Assembly: GCF_003573695.1 (NCBI RefSeq)
Contig: NC_039359.1
Span: forward strand, 75,220,783-75,284,782
DNA length: 64,000 nt
Direction of reading: 5' to 3'
From: Papaver somniferum
Lineage: Eukaryota; Streptophyta; Magnoliopsida; Ranunculales; Papaveraceae
The number at the start of each line of letters is the position of its first letter. Within the stretch, counting starts at the first letter, position 1. The position numbers were made by a program, and so were the translations under genes. Under the pieces are notes generated by a model. It worked only from the letters and a program-made list of their open reading frames with translations, made no database searches and was not told the DNA's origin. Shown one piece after another: positions 8,955-19,633 of the stretch.

Positions 8955-11373
8955 TGAAAAGTGGGGGTCTAACAACACCACCCAATATTTCGCTTAGAAA
9001 TCTGTATGGACTAACTCCGAAATACTTTCTAGAGAATCAACTAGACAGTCAGACTCATTCTAGGTAAAAGTATCTCAAGGAGTTAATATCTCTCTCTTAT
9101 TTTGATTTACTCGAGCTAGTAGAAATTAGCGAGTCTTTAAGCAAACACAAGGAATAACTTGGATGGTACCAAAGACCAATATCCAAGGATCAATCAATGA
9201 CAATCAACAACCAAAGGTTAGATTACTCTAATTGATGATCTAACGCACAACCTGTATTATTTCAATTATAAAAATAAAACAATATAATGCGGAAACTGAA
9301 ATAACACAAACACCAGAAATTTTGTTAACGAGGAAACCACAAACGCAGAAAAACCCCGGTACCTAGTCCAAATTGAACACACACTGTATTAAGCCACTAC
9401 AGACACTAGCCTACTCCAAGATAACTTCGGACGGGACTGTAGTTGAACCCCAATCAGTCTCCCACTGATCCAAGGTACAGTTGTACTCCATACGCCTTTG
9501 ATCCCAGCAGGATACTGCGCACTTGATTCCCTTGGCTAATCTCACCCACAACTAAGAGTTGTTACGACCCAAAATCGCAGGCTTTAACAATAAACAAATT
9601 TGTCTCACACAGACAAGTCTATCAAATGATCAATCTGTCCCCCACAGAAAAACCCAAAAGTTTTTGTTCCGTCTTTTGATAATAATCAAGGTGAACAGGA
9701 ACCAATTGATAATCCGGTCTTATATTCCCGAAGAACGGCCTGGATAAATCAGTCACCTCACAACAATCTTAATCGTATGGTAGCGAAACAAGATGTTGCG
9801 GAATCACAAACAATGAGACGAAGATGTTTGTGACTACATTTTATATCTTTCTTATCGGAGATATTAATCTCAAGCCATCAATCTGATTGTACTCGTACGA
9901 TATAAGATGCAAGATCAGATCACACAATTATGATAAAAGTAGTATCGGTCTGGCTTCACATCACAATCCCAATAAAGTCTTTAAGTCGTTAACCTGGTGT
10001 TAGAAAAAGAAAACCAAAGGTTAAAGGAGAAACGACTCTAGCACGCAAACTAGTATCACACATGAGGTGTGAGGATTAGTTTTGCAGAGTTGCTAGATGT
10101 CCCCTTATATAGTCTTTCAAATCAGGGTTTCGCCTTGGCCACAAAGCAAACAATATCGACCGTTAAATGAAAACCTGATTTAGATTCAAGTAATATTTCT
10201 CAACCGTTAGATCGAAAACTTATCTTGTTATACACAAATGAACTGCACGCTTCTAGGTTTGTTAACCGTACCCAAACATGTACATTTTTGGTTCAACAAT
10301 AGTTAACCAAAAGTTTAGCCATATGAGCATTTCATACCAACCACATTCTTCTTCACCATAACTAGTTAGAGAGTTGTTCAATTGCAAGGAAATCTTATGT
10401 ACTATACAAGACACAATTGAAGCAAAGATGATTTGATTCACTCGAATCGGTTCATGAATTTTACAGCCACGGTTTGCAAATTAAATTCCTTAGTCTTTAT
10501 AAGTTTAAGTTCAGAAATCATCTTCAGATATATAACCTTCTTAAGTTCGCACACTAGGTTCGCGGACTTAAGCAACCAGGCAGAGTTTACAAACTCCAGC
10601 AGAAAATCTCGGAAAAGACTTTCCGCCGGTTTGTGGACTGGGTTCGCGGACTGGTACTGACGCAACAAGTTTGTCAACTCCAGTAGAATTTCTCGGGATG
10701 AGAAGTTCGGCAGTTCGTGGACTAAGTTCGCGGATTTGGCAACAAGCCATTCTTTCGGTTTCTCTTGATCAACAAAGTTCGCAAACTTTGGTTCAAGGGA
10801 TAGGACTTATGCACATATGTGTTTCCACAACAATACTTATGTCCATCATTGGTTATGTAATTTAAACTCTCATTCCAACCATTGAAACATTCTTAGAGGA
10901 CGTTATATATTTGTTACACCATTTCTCGTCAAAGCAATTTTCAAAGTGATTGAAACATATCATGACTTTCGTCACTAGGTAAAGATAAACTCGGTTGAAG
11001 CGAAAAGCTTACCAACATATATTTCGAGATTTAGATAGGCGAGGTACACTCGGCTCGAAATACCAAATGTGTATAATCAAATTCTATATATAGCAAACGA
11101 CTTTAGTCTCAAAGAGTAGGATATAGAGTAGATAGGATAAGTTCAAGTCTCTACATACCTTTTTGTTGATGAAGTTCCACCGGTTCCTTGAGTAGTTCTT
11201 CGTCTTGTATGATAAATCGCCATGGAGCTCTTGAGCTCAACTACACTTTCTATCCTAGTCCGAGACTTAGATATAGTAGACTAGAAATCAAGACTTATAG
11301 TTTTGATCACTAACATTGACAAACATGCTTGAGATAGCAACGCATGCGAGTTCGACCGAGAAATGCATTGACA
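8955..11373 (-). repeat. Full-length type B LTR, minus strand, with target-site duplication
   Basis: A 2419-bp LTR. Plus-strand left end TGAAAAGTGGGGGTC, right end ...AATGCATTGACA. Flanked by GCATC (8950-8954) and GCATT (11374-11378). The uninterrupted type A copy reads GTATCAGTCGAGAAGG at 913-928, which confirms the insertion point. The U3 part has a GTTCGCGGACT-like repeat cassette at about 10550-10740. Contains the block AACGAGGAAACCACAAACGC common to all these LTRs. Confidence 0.85.
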
Positions 11374-12792
11374 GCATTAGTCGAGAAGGTTTGTTGGAAT
11401 TGACTCCTTTCTTCATGAACCTTATATATATTCCTATGACTGTTGACGACAAGGAGTTCGTGGACGATAAAGAATTTTTCTGAGGTCTTAATGTCTAGGA
11501 AACTTCTTATGAGAATTTATTCTTGTGTTTTAAGAAGGATAACTAGGGTTTGGAATAGCCTATATTATGATTACACATTGATATTGCCAACAATTTTCAT
11601 CTTGCAATGTTTTTATATTTATTTATTTAAATTCGATCTAAAGTTTATTTGGAAGATGATGTTACAGTATTAATCTTTATTGATTTTATATATTGCAAGT
11701 AATATTATGGGATATGTGTGTTTACGTCCATGAACTATGATTGTCCCATATATGTCAAAAGTTAAGTCTATTATGTCATTATGCAAATATTGATGGAAAA
11801 TAGAATGAACTTTTGATGTCAAAGATTAAGTTTATGGTATCATTATGCAAATATTGAAGAAAAATAGAATGAATTTTTGAATATTCCGCAGTATTGATCT
11901 TTCGCTGATCCAGTTCTATGTGAAAGTACTGTACGGCTCCGTAAGTTCTTTTATGTTGAGTATTTCCGATTAAATTAATCATTGAGGTTCCTTTGTGGTT
12001 AATTTAATTGAGTTTTCTAGATACAAATTCATGTTTCATGTGATTTGTTAATGTCCAAATAAATCCTTATTTTCTTTTAAAATTAAGGTCGCTCTTGTTG
12101 TTCTTTCGGGAAAAACATTTTATGGGGGAGAGTTCTTAATTGAACTTGTGCTTTATTGCCAAATATTTCTGGGGAGTGAGGCTGTGGAATGTTGTAGGAG
12201 TTATCTTGTATTTTTATAAACTCCTTGATGAATACACTAAGTTTCGACTATGTGAAATCATCGAAACAAATTTGATATGTTCTCTTTTAGTCATGAAGTA
12301 TCTCTATCAGAATTTCATTATGATCCCACTAGTTTTCATACCTTTGCCAATTTATATTGACAAAACGGTGGATAATTATTGTGAAGTTCACACTACAAAT
12401 ACATATGGTTAATTACGTATCATTATGTAAGGGGAAGTGGTACTCAATGTGAGATGAAGTATTGACTAAGGGGGAGTGATACATATCACCATAGTATTAT
12501 TGTCAAAGTTGTGATACAATTGAACTTTGATGTTGTGTAATAATACTATGACAGTGTATAACAATAATTGAGAACAATTGTTTTCTTATTGTTATGACTA
12601 CGGATCTTCAACAACTATGATGCTGAGTTGAACACGTTCAGAATCGATGGAGTACTTGGAAGTGACGAAGATTTCGAGTAATGTTGAAGAACCAAGGAAA
12701 TCAAGCATTTGGATGACAAGCTACAAAGTTTATTTATTTTTTAATCCATATGTATTGATAGTTTTGTCACTAAAATTGAAAAAGGGGGAGAT
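11374..12792 (+). mobile_element. Type A element, 3' internal part (second tandem copy, resumed)
   Basis: Continues the type A body interrupted at 5171. It starts with the end of the METPS ORF region (GTCGAGAAGGTTTGTTGGAA) and matches 917-2328 closely. Polypurine-like tracts lie near 12123, 12470 and 12779-12792, the last abutting the LTR. Apart from the METPS remnant there is no convincing coding region; short frames such as 12140-12412 recur in both copies but read TTG-started, low-complexity sequence. Confidence 0.8.
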
Positions 12793-15109
12793 TGTTAGAG
12801 CACTGCTCGGTCGAACTTGCAAGTGTTTTTATCTCAAGCTTGTTTGTCAAGTTTAGTTATCAAAACTATAAGTCTTGATTTCTTGTCTACTTATAGCTAT
12901 GTCTCGGACTAGGATAGTAAGTGTAGTTGAGCTCTAGACTCCACGGCGTTCATCGATTGAAGACAAAGAACTACTAAGGGGATCTTGTGGAACTTCATCA
13001 ACAAAAGGTATGTGGAGACTTGAACTCATCTATCACTCGGAAGTCTATTTTTATTCTATCTCCTATTGAGACAAAGTCGCATAGCTATATAGACTTTAAT
13101 TTAGCACATTTGATATTTCGAGCTGAGTTTAACTTGCTTACATATTTTTCGAAATATGTGTTGGTAAACTTTCGCTTTAACCAAGTTCATCTTTTATTCC
13201 TGAAAAAAGTCAAAAGATGATCATGTGAAAATCTCTTGGTAACATCTTACATGATTTGTGTGAGACAGTCATTTGATATAGCCTCGGAATATTTCGTATT
13301 GATCATTTGATCACTTGAAAATTGCTTTGAAGCTAATAGTTTGTGTGAGATATCTATTCTCGTCTTCTAAGAATGTTTTGATGATTAAAGTGGGAGTTTA
13401 GAACAATTAACCATGACTGGATATAACACAGTGTGCGTACTTATATGCTAATTGTTGCAAGAGTATTCCAAGTCCAAGAATTTAGTATGCATACCCGTAT
13501 GCGTACTGATTGAACAATTGAAGTCCGAGAACTATAGTATGCATACACGTATGCATACTAACTTCAATTGAGTTCGGTCATGAACGACAGTATGCGTACC
13601 CGTTTGAATACTGGCGAACACGACCAGGTCCGGGAACTTAGGTATGTATACCCGTTTGCATACTTTGTATACTTTTATGAGAATATATACAATTGAATAA
13701 ATTTTTAACTAGTTTCATTTGAGTCATTTGAACTAGTTCTGATTAAGATGAACAAGGTTGATATGAAAGTGTTCATATGGCTAACTTCGGTTGACTATTG
13801 TTAAGCTAACTAAGTGTACACGTTTAGGTACGGTTACCCATATCTAAATATAGGTACATTTCATTTGTGTGTAACAAGATAATACAATCTAACATTTGAA
13901 AGTTATTAGCTTGAATCTAATCAGGTTTTCATCTAACGGTGAATATTGAAAGCTTTGTTACCAAGGTAACATTGATAGCAAACCCTGATTTAAAGACTAT
14001 ATAAGGGAGAACTCTAGCAACTGGGAAACCTAATCCGCACACTTCCTGTGTGATACTAGTTGCGACTTGAGTCGATTCTCCTTTAACCTAGGTTTTTCTA
14101 AAACCATTTTTGGTTAACGACTTAAAGACTTCATTGGGATTCTGAAGCCAGACCCAATTATTTTCTCTGCAGATGTGTGTTCTGATCTTACTTTGTTCTA
14201 TCGTATAGAGTTCTATCTTCTTTAAGATTTTCTCGAGATTTAATCTACGAAAGTAAGATAAAAAGTAATCACAAAGCTCTTCGTCCCATTCATTGTGATT
14301 CCACAATATCTTGTTCCGCTACCATACGGTTAAGATTATTGTGAGGTGATTGATATTACTAGGTTGTTCTTCGGGAATATAAGTCTCGTGTATCAATTGA
14401 TTCATGTTCACCTTGATTTATCAAAAAACAGAAAAAAATCTCGTAGGTATTTCTATGGGAGACAGATTTATCTATTCAATAGACTTTTATGTGTGAGACA
14501 ATTTTTTTATCAAGTCTTCGACTTTGGGTCGTAGCAACTCTTAGTTGTGGGTGAGATCAGATAAGAGAATCAAGTGCACGGAGTCCATCTGGGATTCAGA
14601 GGCGTAAGGAACGCGACTGTACCTTAATCAGTGTGAGATTGGTTAGGGCTCAACTACATTTCAGTCTGAAGTTAACTTGTGGTAGGCTAGAGTCTGTAGA
14701 GGCTTTGAACAAGGTCTCGGGGTTTCTCTGCATTTGCGGTTTCCTCGTTAAAAAATTTTCTAGTGTCCGTGTTATTTCTTTTCCGCATTGTATTTTCTAT
14801 ATAATTGTAATATCACAGGTTGTGCGTAGTGCAATCAATTAGGTAATCCAACCTTTGGTTGTTGATTAGATCGATTGACACTTGGATATTGGTTTTGCCG
14901 TCCAAGTTGTTTCTCATAATAATAATGGTCACGGATTTCTATATGTTTGATTTGCTGATTACATTGAGAAACAGAGATATACTCTTGGATGTATTTTCCT
15001 TGATTGAGTCTGACTGTCTAGTTGATTCTCTTGGAAATATATTGGAGTTAGTCCATACAGATTGCCGAAACGAAATATTGGGTGTGGTTGTTAGACCCTC
15101 GCTTTTTCA
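12793..15109 (+). repeat. Type A 3' LTR, full length
   Basis: A 2317-bp LTR from TGTTAGAGCACTGCTCGG to ...CTCGCTTTTTCA. No primer site follows, so it is the 3' LTR of the tandem. A U3 repeat cassette of GTATGCATACCCGTATGCGT-type units lies at 13430-13680. Conserved LTR block CTGCATTTGCGGTTTCCTCG at about 14728-14748. Right flank CAGTT; the matching left flank is outside the window. Confidence 0.85.
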
Positions 15110-16100
15110 CAGTTGAACAAATATCCCAACTAGATTAGATTCACTGTTTCAGTTAGTTTTTTTTTTCTGGACACAGGCACGAAAAGCCAAACAAAAAACA
15201 TACAGCAAAACAAAAGCTAACTAGAAGAATCCTATTATTGGGCCTGATTTATTTTTTTGGTTTGGGGGCTTCATAGTATTCTAATATCCTAAACGTGGAT
15301 AGAGGGAAACCAAGTGTGTGTTAAAAGTCAAATTTACCCTTTAAATATCTCTATTACCTAAAATCAAAATTAATTCAAAATTCAAAACCAAAATTAATTC
15401 ACCAACCTATTTTTATCTTATTTTTTCAAAAACTAAACAACAAAACCCATGATCAAAATCTTTGAAAAATCTTTGGTGAAATCTTCATCGGTTCAAAAAA
15501 CCTATGATCTCAAAGTGACAAAGAGCATGGATTTGAATTGAATCCACCATTTACTGTTTATGATTCTAATGTATGAAGGTATTGAACCACGAATTGAATC
15601 TTCGTTGAATCCATCATCAACTGTCCAAACACCGGCAAAATCCTCCATAATGTTAAGAATGGAAAAATCCACAATTTATTTTACCTTTAGATCGGTTTAA
15701 TAGGTAAGATTGATGAATTCAGGGTTTAGAAAAACTGCTTGTGGGTTGAATATGGTTGGGAATTCCTGTCGACCTAGCCGTGAAATGGTAGTTACAGTTG
15801 GGACTCTAAGAACTCCCAGCCGTGGATTTCCCATTACTGTTGGCACTTTCCTAGGCGTTAGTTGTTATGTGTTTGCATAAAACTAGAAAATTTTCTTTTG
15901 GATCGGCTAGCAATTCCCAACCATGACGGTAATGTCCCAATCGTGACACAAGTTTCCCCAACATAAGTTCATCTAACATTTCGGTTTTGCAGTTTTTCTA
16001 GACGTGAAGCGTAACTCATTTGGGACTTTCCTACCCGTTACTAGTTCTGAATTTGAAAAAAAACAAAACAGAAAGGCATACATATTATTTCATAGCATAT
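15110..16100. other. Intergenic stretch left of the SANT-like gene cluster
   Basis: No gene recognised. Holds the left end of a candidate inverted terminal repeat (CTATTATTGGGC at 15232-15243) and the first of many AGCCGT-type motifs (15770-15960). Confidence 0.4.
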
Positions 16101-16138
16101 TTTTTAAAATTTAAAGAAAAGATCACTACATTCCAAAC

Positions 16139-16666
16139 ATGGATCTCAATAATAGTGATCGAAATCATCATAAGTACTTTCTTCCAATACACGATAGCAA
16201 CCATGAAGCTCAAACTTCTTACGATTGACATCCTCATAATCAGCTTCGGCCATCTCCTGCTGAAAAACAAATCAATTATAAGATAGTATTTTACAATTTT
16301 TTTTACGATGGACGAATTATTGACAAACTTAATCTTTGAGCACGTGGAATATTGGGATTGTTTTCCTTTCCGACTCGCATTTCCTCTTTGAAATAAGCTT
16401 CCAATTGTGGAAAGAGCTTCTCGATTCTTTTCTTAATGAGTTTCAACGATCTTCCATTATGGTTTCCGTCTAACGCCGCAAAAACAATACACACAACAGT
16501 TCCAAAAAGAATCAAAGGTTTCATCTATGTAAATGTTTACATCTTCGTGATGCTTTACTACCGTCATCCATGCTGTAAGGATTGCAACATCCTCCTTGGT
16601 AGTGTGGCGAGTAACTATGGTTTTTTTTTTGCAACAATTTGAGAGTTTGAGAGAGAAATTTTGCAA
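16139..16666 (-). pseudogene. SANT/Myb-like (NAM-associated-like) pseudogene, left copy of inverted pair
   Basis: Two exons on the minus strand. The first reads VTRHTTKEDVAILTAW, a trihelix/SANT-like opening of the kind found in Harbinger-associated Myb-like proteins, then YIDETFDSFWN, a frameshift near 16480-16520, and ALDGNHNGRSLKLIKKRIEK. The second exon (about 16144-16260) reads QEMAEADYEDVNRKKFELHG followed by CYRVLEESTYDDFDHYY and a stop. The likely start ATG is mutated to ATA compared with the right copy (ATGGTTACTCGC). With the frameshift, this copy is probably dead. DNA binding is inferred from family resemblance only. Confidence 0.5.
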
Positions 16667-17200
16667 AATTTGTTTGTTGAGCTATAAAATGCCACAGTAA
16701 CTAGTTTCTTTGAGAAACTAGTCGTTCCTCGAAAAACTTAATGCAATAACTCATTGCAATCCAGATTTACTTCCAAGAAAAATAGAGCAGACCAAGCCGT
16801 AACAACACAATCGGCTGGGTTATAACCCTGCAGTCCAAGATTATGGGCAAGATACTCAAAAGACACCAGGCCATATAAATAGTCACGGCTGGGTTTTAAC
16901 CCTAACCAAGCCGTAAGTGAACTTTCCCAGTCGGTTCATATACGTCCCAACCGATTGTGCTGTTACGGTCTGGTTTGTTCTATTTTTCTTGGCTGTAAAT
17001 TTGGGATCGTAATGAGTTATTGCATTGAGTATTTTGAGGAAGGACTAGTTATTGCATTAAAATAACTAGCCGTTGGGTCATTCTTTGCTATAAAGTGACC
17101 CTTCTTCAACAAAAAAATTATGCAAAATATCTTTCTCAAACTCCCAAACTCTCAAATTGTTGCAAAAAAAATGGTTACTCGCTACACTACCGAAGAAGAT
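16600..17200. repeat. Head-to-head inverted duplication with shared promoter region
   Basis: Sequence 16600-16800 read on the minus strand matches 16930-17180 read on the plus strand, including CTCAAATTGTTGCAAAAAAA and the promoter-proximal stretches ACTCATTGCAATCC / GAGTTATTGCATTG. The arms flank a spacer of about 130 bp containing AGCCGTAA and CGGCTGGGTT motifs. Confidence 0.75.
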
Positions 17201-17473
17201 GCTGCAGCGTTAGAGCGATGCTCACGGTCAGAAAGCATGACTAAGATCAAGGCATTAATGTGGAACGAAGTAATCATTCTCAACGGAACCGTGTATTATG
17301 GTTTTTGTGGCAGTGGAAGATCAATGAACCAAATAAAGGAAAGGTTCGAGGAGATCTACATAGAAATGGAAGTATTAAGGGTGCAATTGGAACGTGTGAA
17401 GGCGAAGAATCCTGAAATGTCCTTTTTCAGAAGAATGAGTATGTGCAAAAGTTATTCATCAAGTAAGTTTTGA
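17120..17473 (+). CDS. SANT/Myb-like small protein gene, right copy of inverted pair
   Basis: Open frame from ATG at 17120; an in-frame ATG at 17171 (MVTRYTTEEDAAAL) matches the conserved core better. The N-terminal TTEED motif resembles SANT/trihelix openings, but the FW-containing middle of the family (DETFDSFW in the left copy) is replaced by WNEVIILNGTVYYGFCGSG. The C-terminal part is a charged helix (IKERFEEIYIEMEVLRVQLE). A possible second exon at about 17508-17560 (EALALFRYQAIHCK, then a stop) aligns with exon 2 of the left copy. It diverges from the left copy across a palindromic promoter region. May be expressed or decayed. Confidence 0.4.
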   Translation: MQNIFLKLPNSQIVAKKMVTRYTTEEDAAALERCSRSESMTKIKALMWNEVIILNGTVYYGFCGSGRSMNQIKERFEEIYIEMEVLRVQLERVKAKNPEMSFFRRMSMCKSYSSSKF

Positions 17474-18149
17474 ATAATATACTAACTTAATCTTGATTTT
17501 TTTTAGGAAGCGTTGGCTCTTTTTCGATACCAAGCTATTCATTGCAAATAATTTGAGCATGAACAATGTTATTGGATCACAAAAGAGTTTATTCAACATT
17601 TCAATTAAGGTTTTAAGTTTTTCTACTGAAGTTTAATGCTCTAAGTTTTCCATTTTCCATTTAGATATAATGAGATGTAATTCAACTTAATTATATAATG
17701 GTAACATAATGAATTGATGAATGAATTACGACAACAAAACTCTGAAAACCAGATCTACGACTGAGTAACCAAGCCGTAATTGTGGAAATAGTAAAGAACG
17801 TCCAGTATTCCCAGTCGACATATCAATATTCCCATCCAACACATCAAATGACCCAGCCATTTTCCGCTTTACGGATTGGTCGTGGTCCATTAACCAAGCC
17901 GTAAATCTGACAATTTCAATTTTTCCTCAGTTTAGGTCAAAACGTATAGGTCTTTACTTCTTAACACCTAGCCGAAAATGCTTATAAAATTGAACTAACA
18001 TAGAACACAATATACCAAAACGGTTTTTCATTCATTGAAGGAAATAAAATACCATTAGATTGAAAGAAATAAAATGCAATAGATCATAACATTGTTTAAT
18101 AGTAGGTTTCAAGGTTCATAGTATAGGGTAAAATCATAGGGTATTGTTT

Positions 18150-18605
18150 TCCAAGATACGATAGAAATCTTCAAACTCAAAAATTTACCCATGAACTGCC
18201 TTGTATCCGGCTGGTGCTATGTTCCACTGCAAAAATAAAAAAATCAATTAAAAGTTAGATAGTATTATTGAAAACTATTTATAGCGAAAGATATTATTCT
18301 AAACTTACTTTAATAGCAGACATCATAGTGGGTTAAGCTTCCTTTACAACTTTAATTTCTTTTTGAATACTTTGCATTCTTCGAAGATTTTCTTGAATCT
18401 TTCCTTGACGAGTGTCAAAGATCTCGAGTTGTGATTTCCGTCTAACGCCACAAAGACTATGAATATACGGTTCCAAAAAGACATAAATGTTTGATCTATG
18501 TTAATGTCGAGATCTTCATCATGTTGTCTGACCGTCACCCATGCTCTAATAATAGCAGAATTTTTCTTTATAAGCGTATGGGGTTGGAGTAACCATGATG
18601 TTTTT
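18150..18605 (-). pseudogene. Third SANT/Myb-like copy (pseudogene)
   Basis: Minus strand, starting about MVTPTPYAYK at 18596, with a frameshift near 18565, then IIRAWVTVRQHDEDLDINID and QTFMSFWNRIFIVFVALDGN followed by HNSRSLTLVKERFKKIFEE. This is the best-preserved middle of the three copies and shows the family pattern (AW ... FW ... RSL..L..RF) known from plant Myb/SANT-like proteins tied to Harbinger transposons. A second exon at about 18160-18230 (WNIAPAGYKAVHG, then a stop) aligns with the second exons of the other copies. Confidence 0.45.
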
Positions 18606-19490
18606 CCTTCTTGTTTGGGATGGAAAATAGATGAGAATGAATTTGAAAGCTTAAAACTAGAATATGGGTGAGGAAGAGATGATAAAAGGATCTCTTTTTA
18701 TAGAGTTTAATGATGTAACAGCTAATGTTTTGAAAACTAGTCGTTTTAAAGACTCAACCATATTGGTCCAAGTCAAACAAGAGCAATAAATGAATCTGTT
18801 GAGATTCTCGGCATCAAACACTTATAGGTTGCGCAACCGTTTGATAAACTTACAGATAGGTAACCAAGCCGTTTGTTACAATCACGGATGTGTTACCGGC
18901 CGTGAAACAGACACACGTGATTCTGGATGATGAATCGACTAAGAGTTCATCCTCACCCAGCTATGTCTAGGAACTACGACTAGGAGTTTCTAGATTGCCA
19001 GCCGTAAGTGGGAATCGTGGCTGGGTCGACATTATATCCCAGTCGTTAGATAAATAAACTTAGATTTTTCCCTCAATTTTTAACGGATTTGATCCAACAA
19101 AATTGTTAATAAGATTGATTATAAGGTTCTGCTGAGTCTTTTAAAAATTGTGGTGAACCGTTTTGCTTCCAAGATTTTCAAAAAATTTCATCAAAATTAC
19201 CCCTCTTAATCTTCTAAAAAAGAGAAAAAAAGAAACACAAATTCATACAATAATCATAATTAATTTGGTTAATTACCTTAACTAACACTAATCTAATTGA
19301 GGATAAATTAACCATTATATAAAAAATAGTTGGATAAAGGGTGATTTGGATTAGTATTTGATGACTCATGTGCAGTCCCAAAAGCCCGGGTTCAGCCCAA
19401 TAATAGTGTTCAACTAAAAACAGAAGTTTCCCATCAATTTTCTTAATCAACTGAATAAAATACAATTTTGTGCAATAATTTTCTTACCTC
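18606..19490. other. Intergenic stretch between the SANT-like cluster and gatC
   Basis: No gene recognised. Contains AGCCGT/CGGCTGGG motifs (18860-19040) and the right inverted end GCCCAATAATAG at 19395-19406. Confidence 0.4.
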
Positions 19491-19633
19491 ATTAAATAAA
19501 TAACTCAACTAGACTACTAGAGTACAGTTTTCTGTACTAATTGTTCTTCATAACTGAAAAGGTACAAATGTACAAGAAATGCTATTGAATGGTATATGCG
19601 AACTGCATTCTTCTTCATGCTTGAACCAGAATA

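Larger units (their letters stand above)
15232..19406. mobile_element. Candidate 4.2-kb DNA element with short inverted ends
   Basis: CTATTATTGGGC at 15232-15243 is perfectly inverted at 19395-19406 (GCCCAATAATAG). Within lie three related SANT-like genes and dozens of AGCCGT/CGGCTGGG motifs in both orientations, reminiscent of subterminal repeats of plant DNA transposons. I could not find a convincing target-site duplication, and a 12-bp match could be chance, so superfamily and borders are unassigned. Confidence 0.3.
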
